Of a stretch of DNA of 34,308 nt, positions 1 through 8,240 are shown piece after piece. Source of the stretch: JBASRP01 sp044866075 (GTDB lineage Bacteria; Actinomycetota; AC-67); NCBI GenBank assembly GCA_044866075.1, contig JBIOTQ010000143.1, positions 1 to 34,308 on the forward strand, read 5' to 3'. The stretch's first letter is position 1. Each line of letters starts with the position of its first letter. The position numbers and the translations under genes were made by a program. The notes beneath the pieces are model-generated. The model searched no databases, had not been told where the DNA came from, and worked only from the letters and a program-made list of their open reading frames with translations.

Positions 1-117
1 CAGTCCCGCCGCCATGATCGTGTTGGCCATGAGCCCTTTGGAATAAGGGAGCCCGTGCTCGCGGTCGCTGATGATGACCGACCGGGGGGCCTCCTGGGTC
101 TTGTCGTGTTCCGTCAT
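1..117 (-). CDS. 2-phosphoglycerate kinase, N-terminal fragment (runs off the window)
   Basis: Only the first 39 codons lie inside the window; the gene continues past base 1. Its ATG (117-115) overlaps the TGA of the upstream cyclic 2,3-diphosphoglycerate synthetase as ATGA, so the two are translationally coupled. The fragment contains VIISDREHGLPYSKGLMA, which resembles the ATP-cone-like N-terminus of 2-phosphoglycerate kinases, where a Y/F-SKG-(I/L)-(L/M)-A core is typical. The enzyme phosphorylates 2-phosphoglycerate to 2,3-diphosphoglycerate, exactly the substrate of the neighbouring synthetase. Family and context agree, but the P-loop kinase domain is outside the window. Another ATP-cone protein is a weaker alternative. 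Confidence 0.72.
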   Translation of the reverse strand, partial: MTEHDKTQEAPRSVIISDREHGLPYSKGLMANTIMAAGL

Positions 118-1460
118 CTCGTTCCCGTCGTGTGGGACTGGAACCGTTCCCGCGCCGTCGCGGCGAGCACACCGAGCTCCGCCCCTAAGTCACCCTCCGT
201 GGAGACAGGGAGGTTATCCGCGTAGACGACGTCCGCCCCCGCCTCCAGTGCCGTGCGCGTCGCGACGTCGACCGCTGCCGCCTTCAACTCGGTGACCAAC
301 ACCTCGTAGGTTCCTTCCGCTTGTATGAGATCGGATGTGAGTGCGGATCGATCTGCCAGATGGTGCGACACCCCCACGACGCGCGCGCCGTGTGCCCCCT
401 CCAGATGGGCCCTGAGCGCCTCACCGACGTCGGGCGGAGCGGTTGTCGCGTAGAAGACGGAGCGGCCGGCGACCGGTTCCCGGGGAGTCGGCCGGAAGAC
501 CGTCTTTACGTGTGCAACGCCTCGCGCCAGAGCGTCGATCGAGGAAGTGAGGGCGGAGAGCGCCTGAGTCGAAGCGGTTGGTTCTTCGGCCATTGTAGTC
601 ACGACCAGGTCGGCAAGCAACAGTCTGTAGGGGACCAAAAGCTCGGTCAGCATGGAGGGTTCCGTACCCCCTCCGACCACCAGGATCGTGGCGTCCGCCG
701 CGACCGGCGGGATGGCCGTTCCGCTCCCCTCGACCACGATCACGTCGGGCGAGACGCTGTTCGCGAGCTCGACGGCGGCGGCGACCGTATCGAAGAACGG
801 CGCGCCCGCGAGGCCCGCGCCGGCCCGTCGCGCACCGGCCGCCGGGACGCCGGCGAGGACGGCGTCCTCGTAGACGTCGCTCGCCGCGTGCTCCCCCGCC
901 CGCGCCAACTCGAGCAGTTCCGGCGGGGTCGGTGGGTGCACGTCGCCGGCGACCAATCGAGGTTGGGCCGGTCCACCGCGTCCCATCGCGACGATCGCGA
1001 CCGCCTCGCCGCGCGCGGCGAGCGTGCGCGCGACGAACCCGGCGATCGCCGTCTTTCCCGTGCGCTTGCCGGTGCCGATCACCGCGATCGACGGACGCGA
1101 CGCGACGCGCGGACGACGCGGCGGCTCGAAGCGGAAATCGGCGCCGTGGTACGGCACGCCGTGGTACAGGGCGACGCTCGCCAGGAGCGACCGCGCCCGC
1201 GCGTCGACGACGGGATCATCGGAGAGGTCGAGAACGACCTCCGGCGAAAACGACGCGATCGCGCGCTCCAGCGCCTCACGTTGTGTGGCGCCGTGCACGA
1301 GGGGGATCGCGCCGAGGTCGAGCGGGCCGCTCAGTTTCTCGCCGCCGCCCAGGAAGACGGCGGCCGCGATCTGATAGCCCCGCTCCTCGAACGTGCGGAT
1401 CGCGTCGAGGATGACCGGTGGGTAGTGCTCGCCGTCGACGAGCACGAGCGCTCGTGTCAT
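114..1460 (-). CDS. Cyclic 2,3-diphosphoglycerate synthetase (cPGS-like)
   Basis: Predicted 448-aa cytoplasmic enzyme, close to the roughly 460 aa of archaeal cPGS. It would close 2,3-diphosphoglycerate to the cyclic pyrophosphate cDPG using ATP. The N-terminus has the LVDGEHYPPVILDAI signature (about residues 6-21). A P-loop GTGKRTGKT lies at 129-137, and a VIVVEGSGTAIPPV strand-loop at 240-253 fits the P-loop fold. I chose the ATG at 1460 because the open frame upstream to 1691 overlaps the metallophosphoesterase gene and reads as low-complexity shadow. It lies 29 bp after that gene and overlaps the downstream 2-phosphoglycerate kinase by 4 bp. The pair makes a complete 2-phosphoglycerate to cDPG route. 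Function is inferred from family resemblance. Confidence 0.82.
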   Translation of the reverse strand: MTRALVLVDGEHYPPVILDAIRTFEERGYQIAAAVFLGGGEKLSGPLDLGAIPLVHGATQREALERAIASFSPEVVLDLSDDPVVDARARSLLASVALYHGVPYHGADFRFEPPRRPRVASRPSIAVIGTGKRTGKTAIAGFVARTLAARGEAVAIVAMGRGGPAQPRLVAGDVHPPTPPELLELARAGEHAASDVYEDAVLAGVPAAGARRAGAGLAGAPFFDTVAAAVELANSVSPDVIVVEGSGTAIPPVAADATILVVGGGTEPSMLTELLVPYRLLLADLVVTTMAEEPTASTQALSALTSSIDALARGVAHVKTVFRPTPREPVAGRSVFYATTAPPDVGEALRAHLEGAHGARVVGVSHHLADRSALTSDLIQAEGTYEVLVTELKAAAVDVATRTALEAGADVVYADNLPVSTEGDLGAELGVLAATARERFQSHTTGTR

Positions 1461-1489
1461 GAACGGTTCCCGCGTCGGTTGTCTGAGCC

Positions 1490-2284
1490 CTAGGGCTGGA
1501 CCGAGGGCTCTGGCTGCCGGACGACCTCTTCGATCTCGCGCTGGTACTGCTGGCCGGTGATGTAGTCGAAGTGCGCGATGACGCTCGAGGGGCCGAACGG
1601 GTATTTGCGGTGGATCGTGACCTCGGACCCCTCGACGTCGATGACGTTGTAGCACGGCCGCGTGTTCCCGCGGAGCCGAAGGCTCGCGCACGTCCCCGCG
1701 TTGGCGACGTAGAGGTTCTCGAGGCGCCAGACGTACGGCACGTGTTTATGTCCGGTCAGCGCGAGACCGACTCCGGAACGGATCAGCAGCTCCAGGAGAT
1801 CGCCGGCGTCGTAGACGATGTTGCGCTCGCGTCCCGTCCCGGGGATCGGCAGCAGGTGATGGTGCTGAACGTAGATCTTCAGCTCGGCGGGATCGGCGAA
1901 CTGCTCCGCGATCCACGCGTAGCGCTCGCGTCCGATCTGCCCGTGGTTGAGGTCCGGTTCGGACGAGTCGGCGCCGACGATGACGACGCCGCCGAGCTCG
2001 ACGCGCCAGTGGCGCGGCCCGATCATCTCCTCGAAGTGGAGGTAGCCGACGTTACGAGCATCGTGGTTGCCGGGTACGGCGACGATGCGCGGGCCGAACT
2101 GCTGAAAGTAGGCGGCCGCCGTCTTGTACTCCTGCCGGAACCCCTCGTTGGTGAAGTCGCCCGTGCACACGATGATGTCGGGCGCGAGTTCATTCACTTC
2201 GGCGATGACGCGGTTCATGAGGTTGGGCACGAAGTGCACGGACCCCACGTGAGGATCCGAGATGTGCGCGATCTTGACGCCCAC
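1490..2284 (-). CDS. Calcineurin-like metallophosphoesterase (3',5'-cAMP phosphodiesterase type)
   Basis: 264-aa soluble phosphoesterase with every metal-binding block in order: SDPHVGS (D10, H12), CTGDFTNEG (D43), PGNHDARN (N73, H74), VQHHHLLP (139-146) and TGHKHVP (GHKH, 178-181). This is the class III cyclic-nucleotide phosphodiesterase/CpdA-like arrangement. The real substrate cannot be read from sequence; cAMP and other phosphodiesters are both possible. The start is GTG at 2284, two bases after the stop of the debranching-type gene. Its Shine-Dalgarno GGAGG lies inside the last codons of that gene, which indicates coupled translation. It sits between the glucosidase gene and the cDPG genes in the same orientation. 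A palindrome AGCCCTAGGGCT spans its stop codon (1486-1497). Confidence 0.85.
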   Translation of the reverse strand: MGVKIAHISDPHVGSVHFVPNLMNRVIAEVNELAPDIIVCTGDFTNEGFRQEYKTAAAYFQQFGPRIVAVPGNHDARNVGYLHFEEMIGPRHWRVELGGVVIVGADSSEPDLNHGQIGRERYAWIAEQFADPAELKIYVQHHHLLPIPGTGRERNIVYDAGDLLELLIRSGVGLALTGHKHVPYVWRLENLYVANAGTCASLRLRGNTRPCYNVIDVEGSEVTIHRKYPFGPSSVIAHFDYITGQQYQREIEEVVRQPEPSVQP

Positions 2285-2286
2285 TT

Positions 2287-4521
2287 CTACTCCTCCATGA
2301 CGACCCGAACGGAACCTTCTTTGTTGAGCATCGAGAAGCTGGTCGTCTCGCCCTCGCGCCGGAAGATGAGGTGCAGCACCGAGTCGCCAACCCGCAGGTT
2401 CTTGAGCTCGACCGTATTGATCCAAGGCGGCAGCACCGGAGAGTTGATGGTGAGCAGGTTGTTGTGCGCCTGCGCCGACAGCCCCAGCATCGCTTGCAGC
2501 AGCAGGAACGGCGAGCCGGCGGCCCATGCCTGAGGGGAGCAAGCCACCGGGTACTGGACCGGCCGGTTCGGCGTACGTCGCGTGAATCCGCAGAAGAGCT
2601 CGGGGAGACGCATGTAGTCGGTGTGGTTCGCCGTTTCGAAGATCGCCGTCGCGATCCGGTTCGTCTGCTTGTGGAAGCCGTACCGCTTCAGGCCGGCGGC
2701 GATCAGCGCGTTGTCGTGCGGCCAGACGGACCCGTTGTGGTAGCTCATCGGGTTGTAGGCCGCCGCCGACTTCGACATCGTGCGGATCCCCCAGCCCGAG
2801 AACATGTCCGGCTTGAACAAACGGCCGGCGACGTCCTCGGCGCGCTCCGGGTCGACAATCATGCAGTAGAGGCCGTGCGCCGGGTTCGACGTGACGGTCG
2901 CGACGGGGCGTTTGCGACCATCGAGCGCCATCGCGTAGAAGCGCTCGTCCTCGAGCCAGAACGCTTCGTTGAATCGGCGGCGGAGCTGGTTCGCCTGGCC
3001 GCGCAGTTCCTCGGCGCGCGGGGCGTCGCCGAGCGACTCGAATACGTCGGCCATCCGGTGCTTCGCCAGGAAGACGTACGCCTGCACCTCCGCGAGCGCG
3101 ATCGGCGGCTCGGCGAGCCGTCCGTCCGCGTGCACGACGGAGTTGTGCGAGTCCTTCCACCCCTGGTTGTCGAGACCCCTCGGCGAGCGACGTTGGTACT
3201 CGACGAATCCGTCGCCGTCGATGTCGCCGCACTCGTCGATCCACTTCAGCGCGCGCTCTGCGTGCGGGAGCATCTCCTGCAGGAACACGCGATCGCCCGT
3301 CCACTTGAAGTAGGTGCCGAGGAGCATGAGGAACAGCGGCGTCGCGTCGACCGATCCGTAGTACGGCGTGTGCGGCACGTACATCGCGTTCGCGAGCTCG
3401 CCGAGCCGGATCTCGTGGAGGATCTTGCCCGGCTCCTCGTCGCGCCAGGGATCGAACTCGCTCCCCTGGTACGAGGCCAGCAAGCGCAGCGAGTCGCGCG
3501 CCGGATCGGCGTTGAGCATCAGGATCTGATGCGACGTCAGCAGCGCGTCGCGCCCGAAGGCCGCGACGTACCACGGGATCCCTGCGGCCAGGAACATCCC
3601 CTGCGGCGTCTCCGTCAGCAGGGCGCGGAGGTCGCGCTGGCCGCGATGCAGCAACGTGTTGAAGAGCTCGTTGTCGGTGTAGATGGACGTGCACGAGCGC
3701 TCCCAGTCTTCGTACGAGCGGCGCAGCTCATGGACGGCCTCGTCGAAGTTCGCTGCCTCGCGCTGGCCCTCCTCGATCCGCGGCTCGACGATGAACGTGA
3801 AGAGCCGCGTCTGGTGGGCCGCGAGCTCGAGGATGAAGCGCGCGCGAACGCGTCCCTCTGCGACCACCACCTCGTCGGGATCGGCGCCGAGGTCGATCTT
3901 CGTCTGACGGAAAACGTCGTCCTCGCCCCGGTACGCGAACGTCACCTGCCGGCCGTCGACCTTCGGGTAGAAGAACTGACCCCGCCTCTTCCGCCGGAGC
4001 CCGCGGACCTCGAAGATGTCGGCGAAATCCGCTCCGAACGACACCTCGACCGTCACGCGGATCGAGTGCTCGTTGTAGTTCTTGAAACGGATGCGCTCGA
4101 AGAGCCGGCCGTTGATCACGCGGATGCGCCGGATGTTCAGCGTCTGCTGCGGGATCGCGATGTGCGCGTCGGTCCAGACATCCGGGTTGGTCAGATCGAC
4201 GTAAGACATGTACGCGCGCTCGGCGCTCGAAGACAGAAGGACCGGCGGACGTCCGTCGACGGTCAGCTCGTAGTGGGACAGGAACCGCGTGTCGCGGTAG
4301 TAGAGGCCCATCCCCTGGAAGCCCGCGGCGAGGTTTCCCTCCTCGTTCGCATAGAGGAACATCTCGCCCTCTTTGGTGGCGAGCAGACGGTTCGCCTCGT
4401 CGTGCAGGACGACGGCGACGCCCTCGTTGAGGACGCGGGCCGCGGCCTCTTCGTCGAGCTCGAATTCCTCTCCGGAAGGGGCGCGATAGAGGCCGTTCGG
4501 ATCTGCTTCCGCGGACTTCAC
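2287..4521 (-). CDS. Amylo-alpha-1,6-glucosidase / glycogen-debranching-type glycoside hydrolase
   Basis: About 744 aa. The N-terminal half (roughly 40-290) matches the glycogen debranching N-terminal domain, with FQGMGLYYRDTRFLSHYEL near its start. The C-terminal half is an alpha/alpha-barrel glycosidase with WYVAAFGRDALLT, a DGDGFVEYQRR segment, GLDNQGWKDS and NGSVWPHDNALIA, which carry the acidic catalytic candidates. No signal peptide is seen, so it should act on intracellular glycogen-like glucan or another alpha-glucan; the exact bond is unproven. TTG (4524) and GTG (4521) are adjacent possible starts and I prefer GTG. Neither has a strong ribosome site. It follows thrB after 65 bp and is coupled to the downstream phosphoesterase. 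The long open frames on the opposite strand here are antisense shadows of this gene. Confidence 0.88.
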   Translation of the reverse strand: MKSAEADPNGLYRAPSGEEFELDEEAAARVLNEGVAVVLHDEANRLLATKEGEMFLYANEEGNLAAGFQGMGLYYRDTRFLSHYELTVDGRPPVLLSSSAERAYMSYVDLTNPDVWTDAHIAIPQQTLNIRRIRVINGRLFERIRFKNYNEHSIRVTVEVSFGADFADIFEVRGLRRKRRGQFFYPKVDGRQVTFAYRGEDDVFRQTKIDLGADPDEVVVAEGRVRARFILELAAHQTRLFTFIVEPRIEEGQREAANFDEAVHELRRSYEDWERSCTSIYTDNELFNTLLHRGQRDLRALLTETPQGMFLAAGIPWYVAAFGRDALLTSHQILMLNADPARDSLRLLASYQGSEFDPWRDEEPGKILHEIRLGELANAMYVPHTPYYGSVDATPLFLMLLGTYFKWTGDRVFLQEMLPHAERALKWIDECGDIDGDGFVEYQRRSPRGLDNQGWKDSHNSVVHADGRLAEPPIALAEVQAYVFLAKHRMADVFESLGDAPRAEELRGQANQLRRRFNEAFWLEDERFYAMALDGRKRPVATVTSNPAHGLYCMIVDPERAEDVAGRLFKPDMFSGWGIRTMSKSAAAYNPMSYHNGSVWPHDNALIAAGLKRYGFHKQTNRIATAIFETANHTDYMRLPELFCGFTRRTPNRPVQYPVACSPQAWAAGSPFLLLQAMLGLSAQAHNNLLTINSPVLPPWINTVELKNLRVGDSVLHLIFRREGETTSFSMLNKEGSVRVVMEE

Positions 4522-4586
4522 CAAACTGGCCGCTCCAGGTGGTGGGCTGAGCGCGAATGCGGCTCGTTCCGAGTGTATGCCAGGCG

Positions 4587-5468
4587 TCAGGCGCTCTCAA
4601 CGACTACAGCGCCTACGCCGTCGAAAGAGGTACGGCGGACCTCCCATCCATCCGGTGCGAGGAGCCGGGCTTGGGCCTCGTCCTTGGAGGCGGTAGGCGC
4701 CGGAACGAGAGCGGCGACACTGGGGCCCGCACCGGCGAGGAATGCGGCGATCCCGGCGTCGCGAAGCTGCCCAACGAGGCGGCCCGACCCGGGCATCAGC
4801 GCGAAGCGAGGCGGCTGGTGAAGGAGGTCCTGCGTGGCACGAAGCAGGTTGGTCGCCTCCCCTTTGGCGAGAGCCGCGGCGAGCAGCGCGGCCCGGCCGA
4901 TGGTCGTTGCGGCGTCGGCGAACGGCACGTCCGCGGGGAGGGCCCTCCGCGCCGCCTCGGTCGACAATGCCATCGGAGCAACGCACACGAGTGCCTCGAT
5001 CCCGGGCGGCGCCCCCAACGGCATGATCCCCTCGCCCGCGACGACCACGGCTCCGCCGAAGACGCAGGGCGCGACGTTGTCGGCGTGCCCCTCGAGCGCA
5101 GCCGCCGCACGCACGAACGAGGCGGCGCCGACGTGCTTCCCCTCGAGCGCGTGCGCGGCCAGCATTCCTCCGACGATCGCGGACGCGCTCGATCCGAACC
5201 CCCGGCCGAACGGGATCGCGTTCGTCAGATGGACGCGCAGCCCTTCCGCCGACCCGAGAACGCTCGCGATCGCACGCACCGCGAGGTTCGATCCATCCCG
5301 CGGGATCTCGTCGGCGCCCTGCCCGGCCGCCGTGACGGTCAGCGCGCCGCCCGGATCGCGTTCGACGCGGACCTCGTTATGCCACGCGATCGCGACGCCG
5401 AGACAATCGAAGCCGGGCCCGAGGTTCGCGATCGTGGCGGGCGCTCTAACAGTCACGCGATCGAGCAC
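4587..5468 (-). CDS. thrB: Homoserine kinase
   Basis: 293-aa GHMP-family kinase that phosphorylates L-homoserine at the expense of ATP, the step before threonine synthase. The N-terminus has VRAPATIANLGPGFDCLG, the family's first motif. The ATP-binding GHMP loop PFGRGFGSSASA lies near residue 85. A C-terminal GSGRLVGQLRDAGIAAFLAGAGPSV matches the third motif. The gene starts with GTG directly after the TAA of thrC with no spacer, so it is almost certainly translated by coupling. Length is normal for the family. It completes hom-thrC-thrB. Confidence 0.95.
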   Translation of the reverse strand: MLDRVTVRAPATIANLGPGFDCLGVAIAWHNEVRVERDPGGALTVTAAGQGADEIPRDGSNLAVRAIASVLGSAEGLRVHLTNAIPFGRGFGSSASAIVGGMLAAHALEGKHVGAASFVRAAAALEGHADNVAPCVFGGAVVVAGEGIMPLGAPPGIEALVCVAPMALSTEAARRALPADVPFADAATTIGRAALLAAALAKGEATNLLRATQDLLHQPPRFALMPGSGRLVGQLRDAGIAAFLAGAGPSVAALVPAPTASKDEAQARLLAPDGWEVRRTSFDGVGAVVVESA

Positions 5469-6554
5469 TTACAAACCCAGCTCGCTCGCGGCCGCCTCGG
5501 GATCGGGCTCGATCACCGCCGGCGTCGGCGCTCCGGCGATCGCCCAATCCGGGTCCTTCAAACCGTGGCCGGTGAGGACGCAGACCACCGTCTTGCCGGG
5601 CGCGAGCAGCCCCTCGGAGGAGAGCTGCTGCAATCCGGCGACCGACGCGGCGGACGCCATCTCGACGAAGACGCCCTCGCGCGCCAGCGCGCGGTACGCG
5701 GCGAGGATCTCCCGATCGGTCACGGACCGGATCGCGCCTTCCGAATCACGGGCGGCGTCGACGGCGCCTTGCCACGAGGCGGGGTTGCCGATGCGGATCG
5801 CGGTGGCGATCGTCGACGGGCGCTCGACCGGGTGCCCGAGAACGATCGGCGCCGCGCCGGCGGCCTGGAAGCCGAACATGCGCGGGAGGAAGGTGATGTG
5901 GTCGGCCTCGCGCTCCTCGCGGTACCCCTTCCAGTAGGCCGTGATGTTGCCGGCGTTGCCGACGGGCATCACGTGGTAGTCGGGCGCGCGGCCGAGCCCG
6001 TCGCACACCTCGAACGCGGCGGTCTTCTGGCCCTCGATCCGATACGGGTTCACCGAGTTCACCAGCGTCACCGGATGGCGCTCGACGAGCTCGCGCGCCA
6101 TGTTCAACGCCGCGTCGAAGTTGCCGAGCACCTGGATCACGCGCGCGCCGTGCACGAGCGCCTGCGCGAGCTTTCCGAGAGCGATCGCTCCTTCCGGAAC
6201 GAGGACGCCGCACTCGATCCCGGCCTTCGCGGCGTAGGCCGCTGCGCTCGCGCTCGTGTTCCCCGTCGACGCGCAGATGACGGCCTTCGCGCCCTCCTCC
6301 ACCGCTTTCGAGATCGCGACGGTCATGCCGCGGTCCTTGAACGAGCCGGTCGGGTTCGCGCCCTCGTACTTCAGCCAGACGTCGCACCGGGTCGTGTTCG
6401 AGAGAACCTCGGAGTGGATGAGCGGCGTGCCGCCTTCCTCGAGCGTGATCGCCGGCGTCGCGTCGGTCACGGGAAGCCGATCGCGGAACTCCGCGATAAC
6501 CCCTTTCCAGCCCGATCGTGGGGACCGCTTCGGTTCCACCCCCCCACCCTGCAT
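5469..6554 (-). CDS. thrC: Threonine synthase
   Basis: 361-aa PLP enzyme converting O-phosphohomoserine to L-threonine. GWKGVIAEFRDRLPVTDATPAITLEEGGTPL is the usual N-terminal lead of short class threonine synthases (split here: GWKGVIAEFRDRLPV then EEGGTPLI). The PLP lysine lies in TGSFKDRGMT. Further blocks are CASTGNTSASAAAYAA, which binds the cofactor phosphate region, and MPVGNAGNITAYWKGY. The ATG at 6554 has a poor ribosome site; a GTG five codons later (VEPKRS) is possible. Only 16 bp separate it from hom, and a 10-bp perfect hairpin sits in that junction. The stop is immediately followed by thrB. Confidence 0.95.
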   Translation of the reverse strand: MQGGGVEPKRSPRSGWKGVIAEFRDRLPVTDATPAITLEEGGTPLIHSEVLSNTTRCDVWLKYEGANPTGSFKDRGMTVAISKAVEEGAKAVICASTGNTSASAAAYAAKAGIECGVLVPEGAIALGKLAQALVHGARVIQVLGNFDAALNMARELVERHPVTLVNSVNPYRIEGQKTAAFEVCDGLGRAPDYHVMPVGNAGNITAYWKGYREEREADHITFLPRMFGFQAAGAAPIVLGHPVERPSTIATAIRIGNPASWQGAVDAARDSEGAIRSVTDREILAAYRALAREGVFVEMASAASVAGLQQLSSEGLLAPGKTVVCVLTGHGLKDPDWAIAGAPTPAVIEPDPEAAASELGL

Positions 6555-6560
6555 ACCGCC

Positions 6561-6584
6561 GAGGCGAGGCCTACGCCTCGCCTC
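6561..6584 (-). promoter_or_regulatory. Perfect 10-bp hairpin over the hom stop codon, upstream of thrC
   Basis: The arms GAGGCGAGGC (6561-6570) and GCCTCGCCTC (6575-6584) are perfectly complementary around a 4-nt loop. On the mRNA strand the loop is GTAG and carries the hom stop codon (6573-6571). The base of the stem is 6 nt before the thrC ATG, so the folded stem would occupy or crowd the thrC ribosome-entry region. No U-tract follows, so a terminator is unlikely. A role in setting the hom:thrC translation ratio is inference. Confidence 0.55.
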
Positions 6585-7860
6585 CCTCCACGCGCATCAC
6601 GCTCGCGACCTTGGTGACGACGTCGAGCTCGCGGAGCGCGTGAAGCGTCGCTTGCAGGTCCTGTTCGCGCGCGCGGTGCGTGATCATGACGAGTTGCGCC
6701 TCATCCCCGAATCCCTCTTGCCACACGCTCCCGATCGACACATTGTGATCGCCGAACGTGCTCGCGACGGCCGCCAGCACGCCCGGCCGGTCGGCCACGT
6801 TGAGCAGGATGTAGTACTGCGAGTACATCGTGTCGATCGAGCGGATCGCCGCGGTGCGGTAGGAGGCGTCCCCCGCGCCGCGGCCGCCGGACAGCACGTT
6901 GCGCGCGACGGTGGTGATGTCGCCGACGACGCTGACCGAGGTCGGCGGGCCGCCGGCCCCGCGTCCGTAGAACATCAGCTCGCCTACATCGGCGCCCTGG
7001 ACGAAGACCGCGTTGAGATTGTCGCGCACGCTCGCCAGCGGATGCGTGACCGGGATCATCGCGGGATGCACGCGCACGGCGACCTCCCCATCCTGCTCCT
7101 CCGCGATCGCGAGCAGCTTGACCTCGTAGCCCAGCCGCTTCGCGTAGGCGATGTCCTGGGCGGTGATGTCGGCGATCCCTTCCCGGTAGACGTCGCCCGA
7201 GACGACGCGTGTGTTGAACGCGATCGACGCGAGGATCGCCGCTTTCGCCGCGGGATCGAACCCCTCGATATCTGCGGTCGGATCGAGCTCGGTGTAGCCG
7301 AGCCGCTCCGCCTCACCGAGCGCTTCGGCGAACGAAAGGCCCTCCTCGCTCATGCGGGTCAGGATGAAGTTCGTCGTCCCGTTCACGATGCCCATCACCT
7401 TGTTGACGCGCTCGCCCGCCAGCGACTCCTTCAAAGGACGGATCAGCGGGATCCCGCCGGCCACGGCCGCCTCGAAGTAGAGGTCGACACCGTTGGACTC
7501 GGCCGCGGCGAACAGCTCCCCGCCGAGCGACGCCAGCAGCTCTTTGTTCGCGGTCACGATGTGCTTCTTCGCGGCGATCGCCTCGAGCAGAAGAGCCCGC
7601 GTGGGCTCGATACCGCCCATGACCTCGACGACGATGTCGATGCTCGGATCCTGGACGACCTCGTGGGGATCGGTCGTCAGGCGGTCGTGGAGCGCCGCCG
7701 GGATGTCGCGTTCCTTCGAGAGGTTCCGGACCGCGATGCGCTCGACCTCGAGCTGCGCTCCGACGCGGTGCGCGATGTCGGAAGCGTTACGGTCGAGCAG
7801 ACGCAGGACCGCCGAGCCGACGATCCCGCATCCGAGCTGTCCTATCCGAAGGGTCTTCAC
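6571..7860 (-). CDS. hom: Homoserine dehydrogenase with C-terminal ACT domain
   Basis: 429-aa NAD(P)-dependent enzyme reducing aspartate semialdehyde to homoserine. The Rossmann motif GCGIVGSA lies at 10-17. VTANKELLA carries the catalytic-region lysine, and GIVNGTTNFIL, LGYTELDPTADIEGFDPAAK and RVVSGDVYREGI are standard substrate-domain blocks. Residues from about 345 (YYILLNVADRPGVLAAVAS) form an ACT domain, the usual site of threonine feedback. The GTG start at 7860 has AGGAAA upstream at suitable distance. It heads the compact hom-thrC-thrB set but is separated from lysA by the anti-sigma-like and small charged genes. Confidence 0.96.
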   Translation of the reverse strand: MKTLRIGQLGCGIVGSAVLRLLDRNASDIAHRVGAQLEVERIAVRNLSKERDIPAALHDRLTTDPHEVVQDPSIDIVVEVMGGIEPTRALLLEAIAAKKHIVTANKELLASLGGELFAAAESNGVDLYFEAAVAGGIPLIRPLKESLAGERVNKVMGIVNGTTNFILTRMSEEGLSFAEALGEAERLGYTELDPTADIEGFDPAAKAAILASIAFNTRVVSGDVYREGIADITAQDIAYAKRLGYEVKLLAIAEEQDGEVAVRVHPAMIPVTHPLASVRDNLNAVFVQGADVGELMFYGRGAGGPPTSVSVVGDITTVARNVLSGGRGAGDASYRTAAIRSIDTMYSQYYILLNVADRPGVLAAVASTFGDHNVSIGSVWQEGFGDEAQLVMITHRAREQDLQATLHALRELDVVTKVASVMRVEGGEA

Positions 7861-7964
7861 GCCGTGTTTTCCTGCCTGTGAGCGGTCGGCTGGATGATAG
7901 CGGGGGCATCCCAGATGAGCCCGCTATTCCGGCGGGAGCGATCGCGTCGCTGCTCGTCCGGCGC

Positions 7965-8216
7965 TTACTGCTGGTTCGGCGGCGGCGTCGACTCGTCTGA
8001 GTCCCGCCGTTCGACCCGATCCTCGTCCAGGGTGCGCGGCGCCGGGTCGTTATCGGTGCGTTCCTCCGATTCGGCGAGGAGAGCCTCGGCCGCACGCTTC
8101 GGGTCGTCGGAGTCGTCGCCGCCCCGGCGCCGCATGGCGGCCGCCCGCGAACGGACCTTCTTGGGGTCGGGCTTTCCTTCTTTCTTGACGCGTTCCTCAA
8201 TCAGGTCATCGGCCAT
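7965..8216 (-). CDS. Small, highly charged hypothetical protein (83 aa)
   Basis: I do not recognise a named family with certainty. The N-terminal third (MADDLIEERVKKEGKPDPKK) looks helical and ordered. The rest is a hydrophilic D/E/R-rich tail ending in PPPNQQ, likely disordered. There is no signal peptide, membrane segment or Cys. GC-rich third codon positions and a Shine-Dalgarno GGGGGTG before the ATG support a real gene. Just upstream is a near-consensus sigma-B/sigma-F-type promoter (8241-8266), giving a predicted leader of about 18 nt, and the preceding gene encodes an RsbW-like kinase. A small stress-induced protein is the best inference; molecular role unknown. Confidence 0.68.
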   Translation of the reverse strand: MADDLIEERVKKEGKPDPKKVRSRAAAMRRRGGDDSDDPKRAAEALLAESEERTDNDPAPRTLDEDRVERRDSDESTPPPNQQ

Positions 8217-8240
8217 GCCGTCACCCCCATCACCCGTCGG

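Noticed and set aside
2371..4821. 816-codon open frame on the plus strand
   Set aside because: It is antisense to the glucosidase gene, rich in Arg/Val/Leu low-complexity sequence typical of GC-rich shadow frames, and has no family motif.
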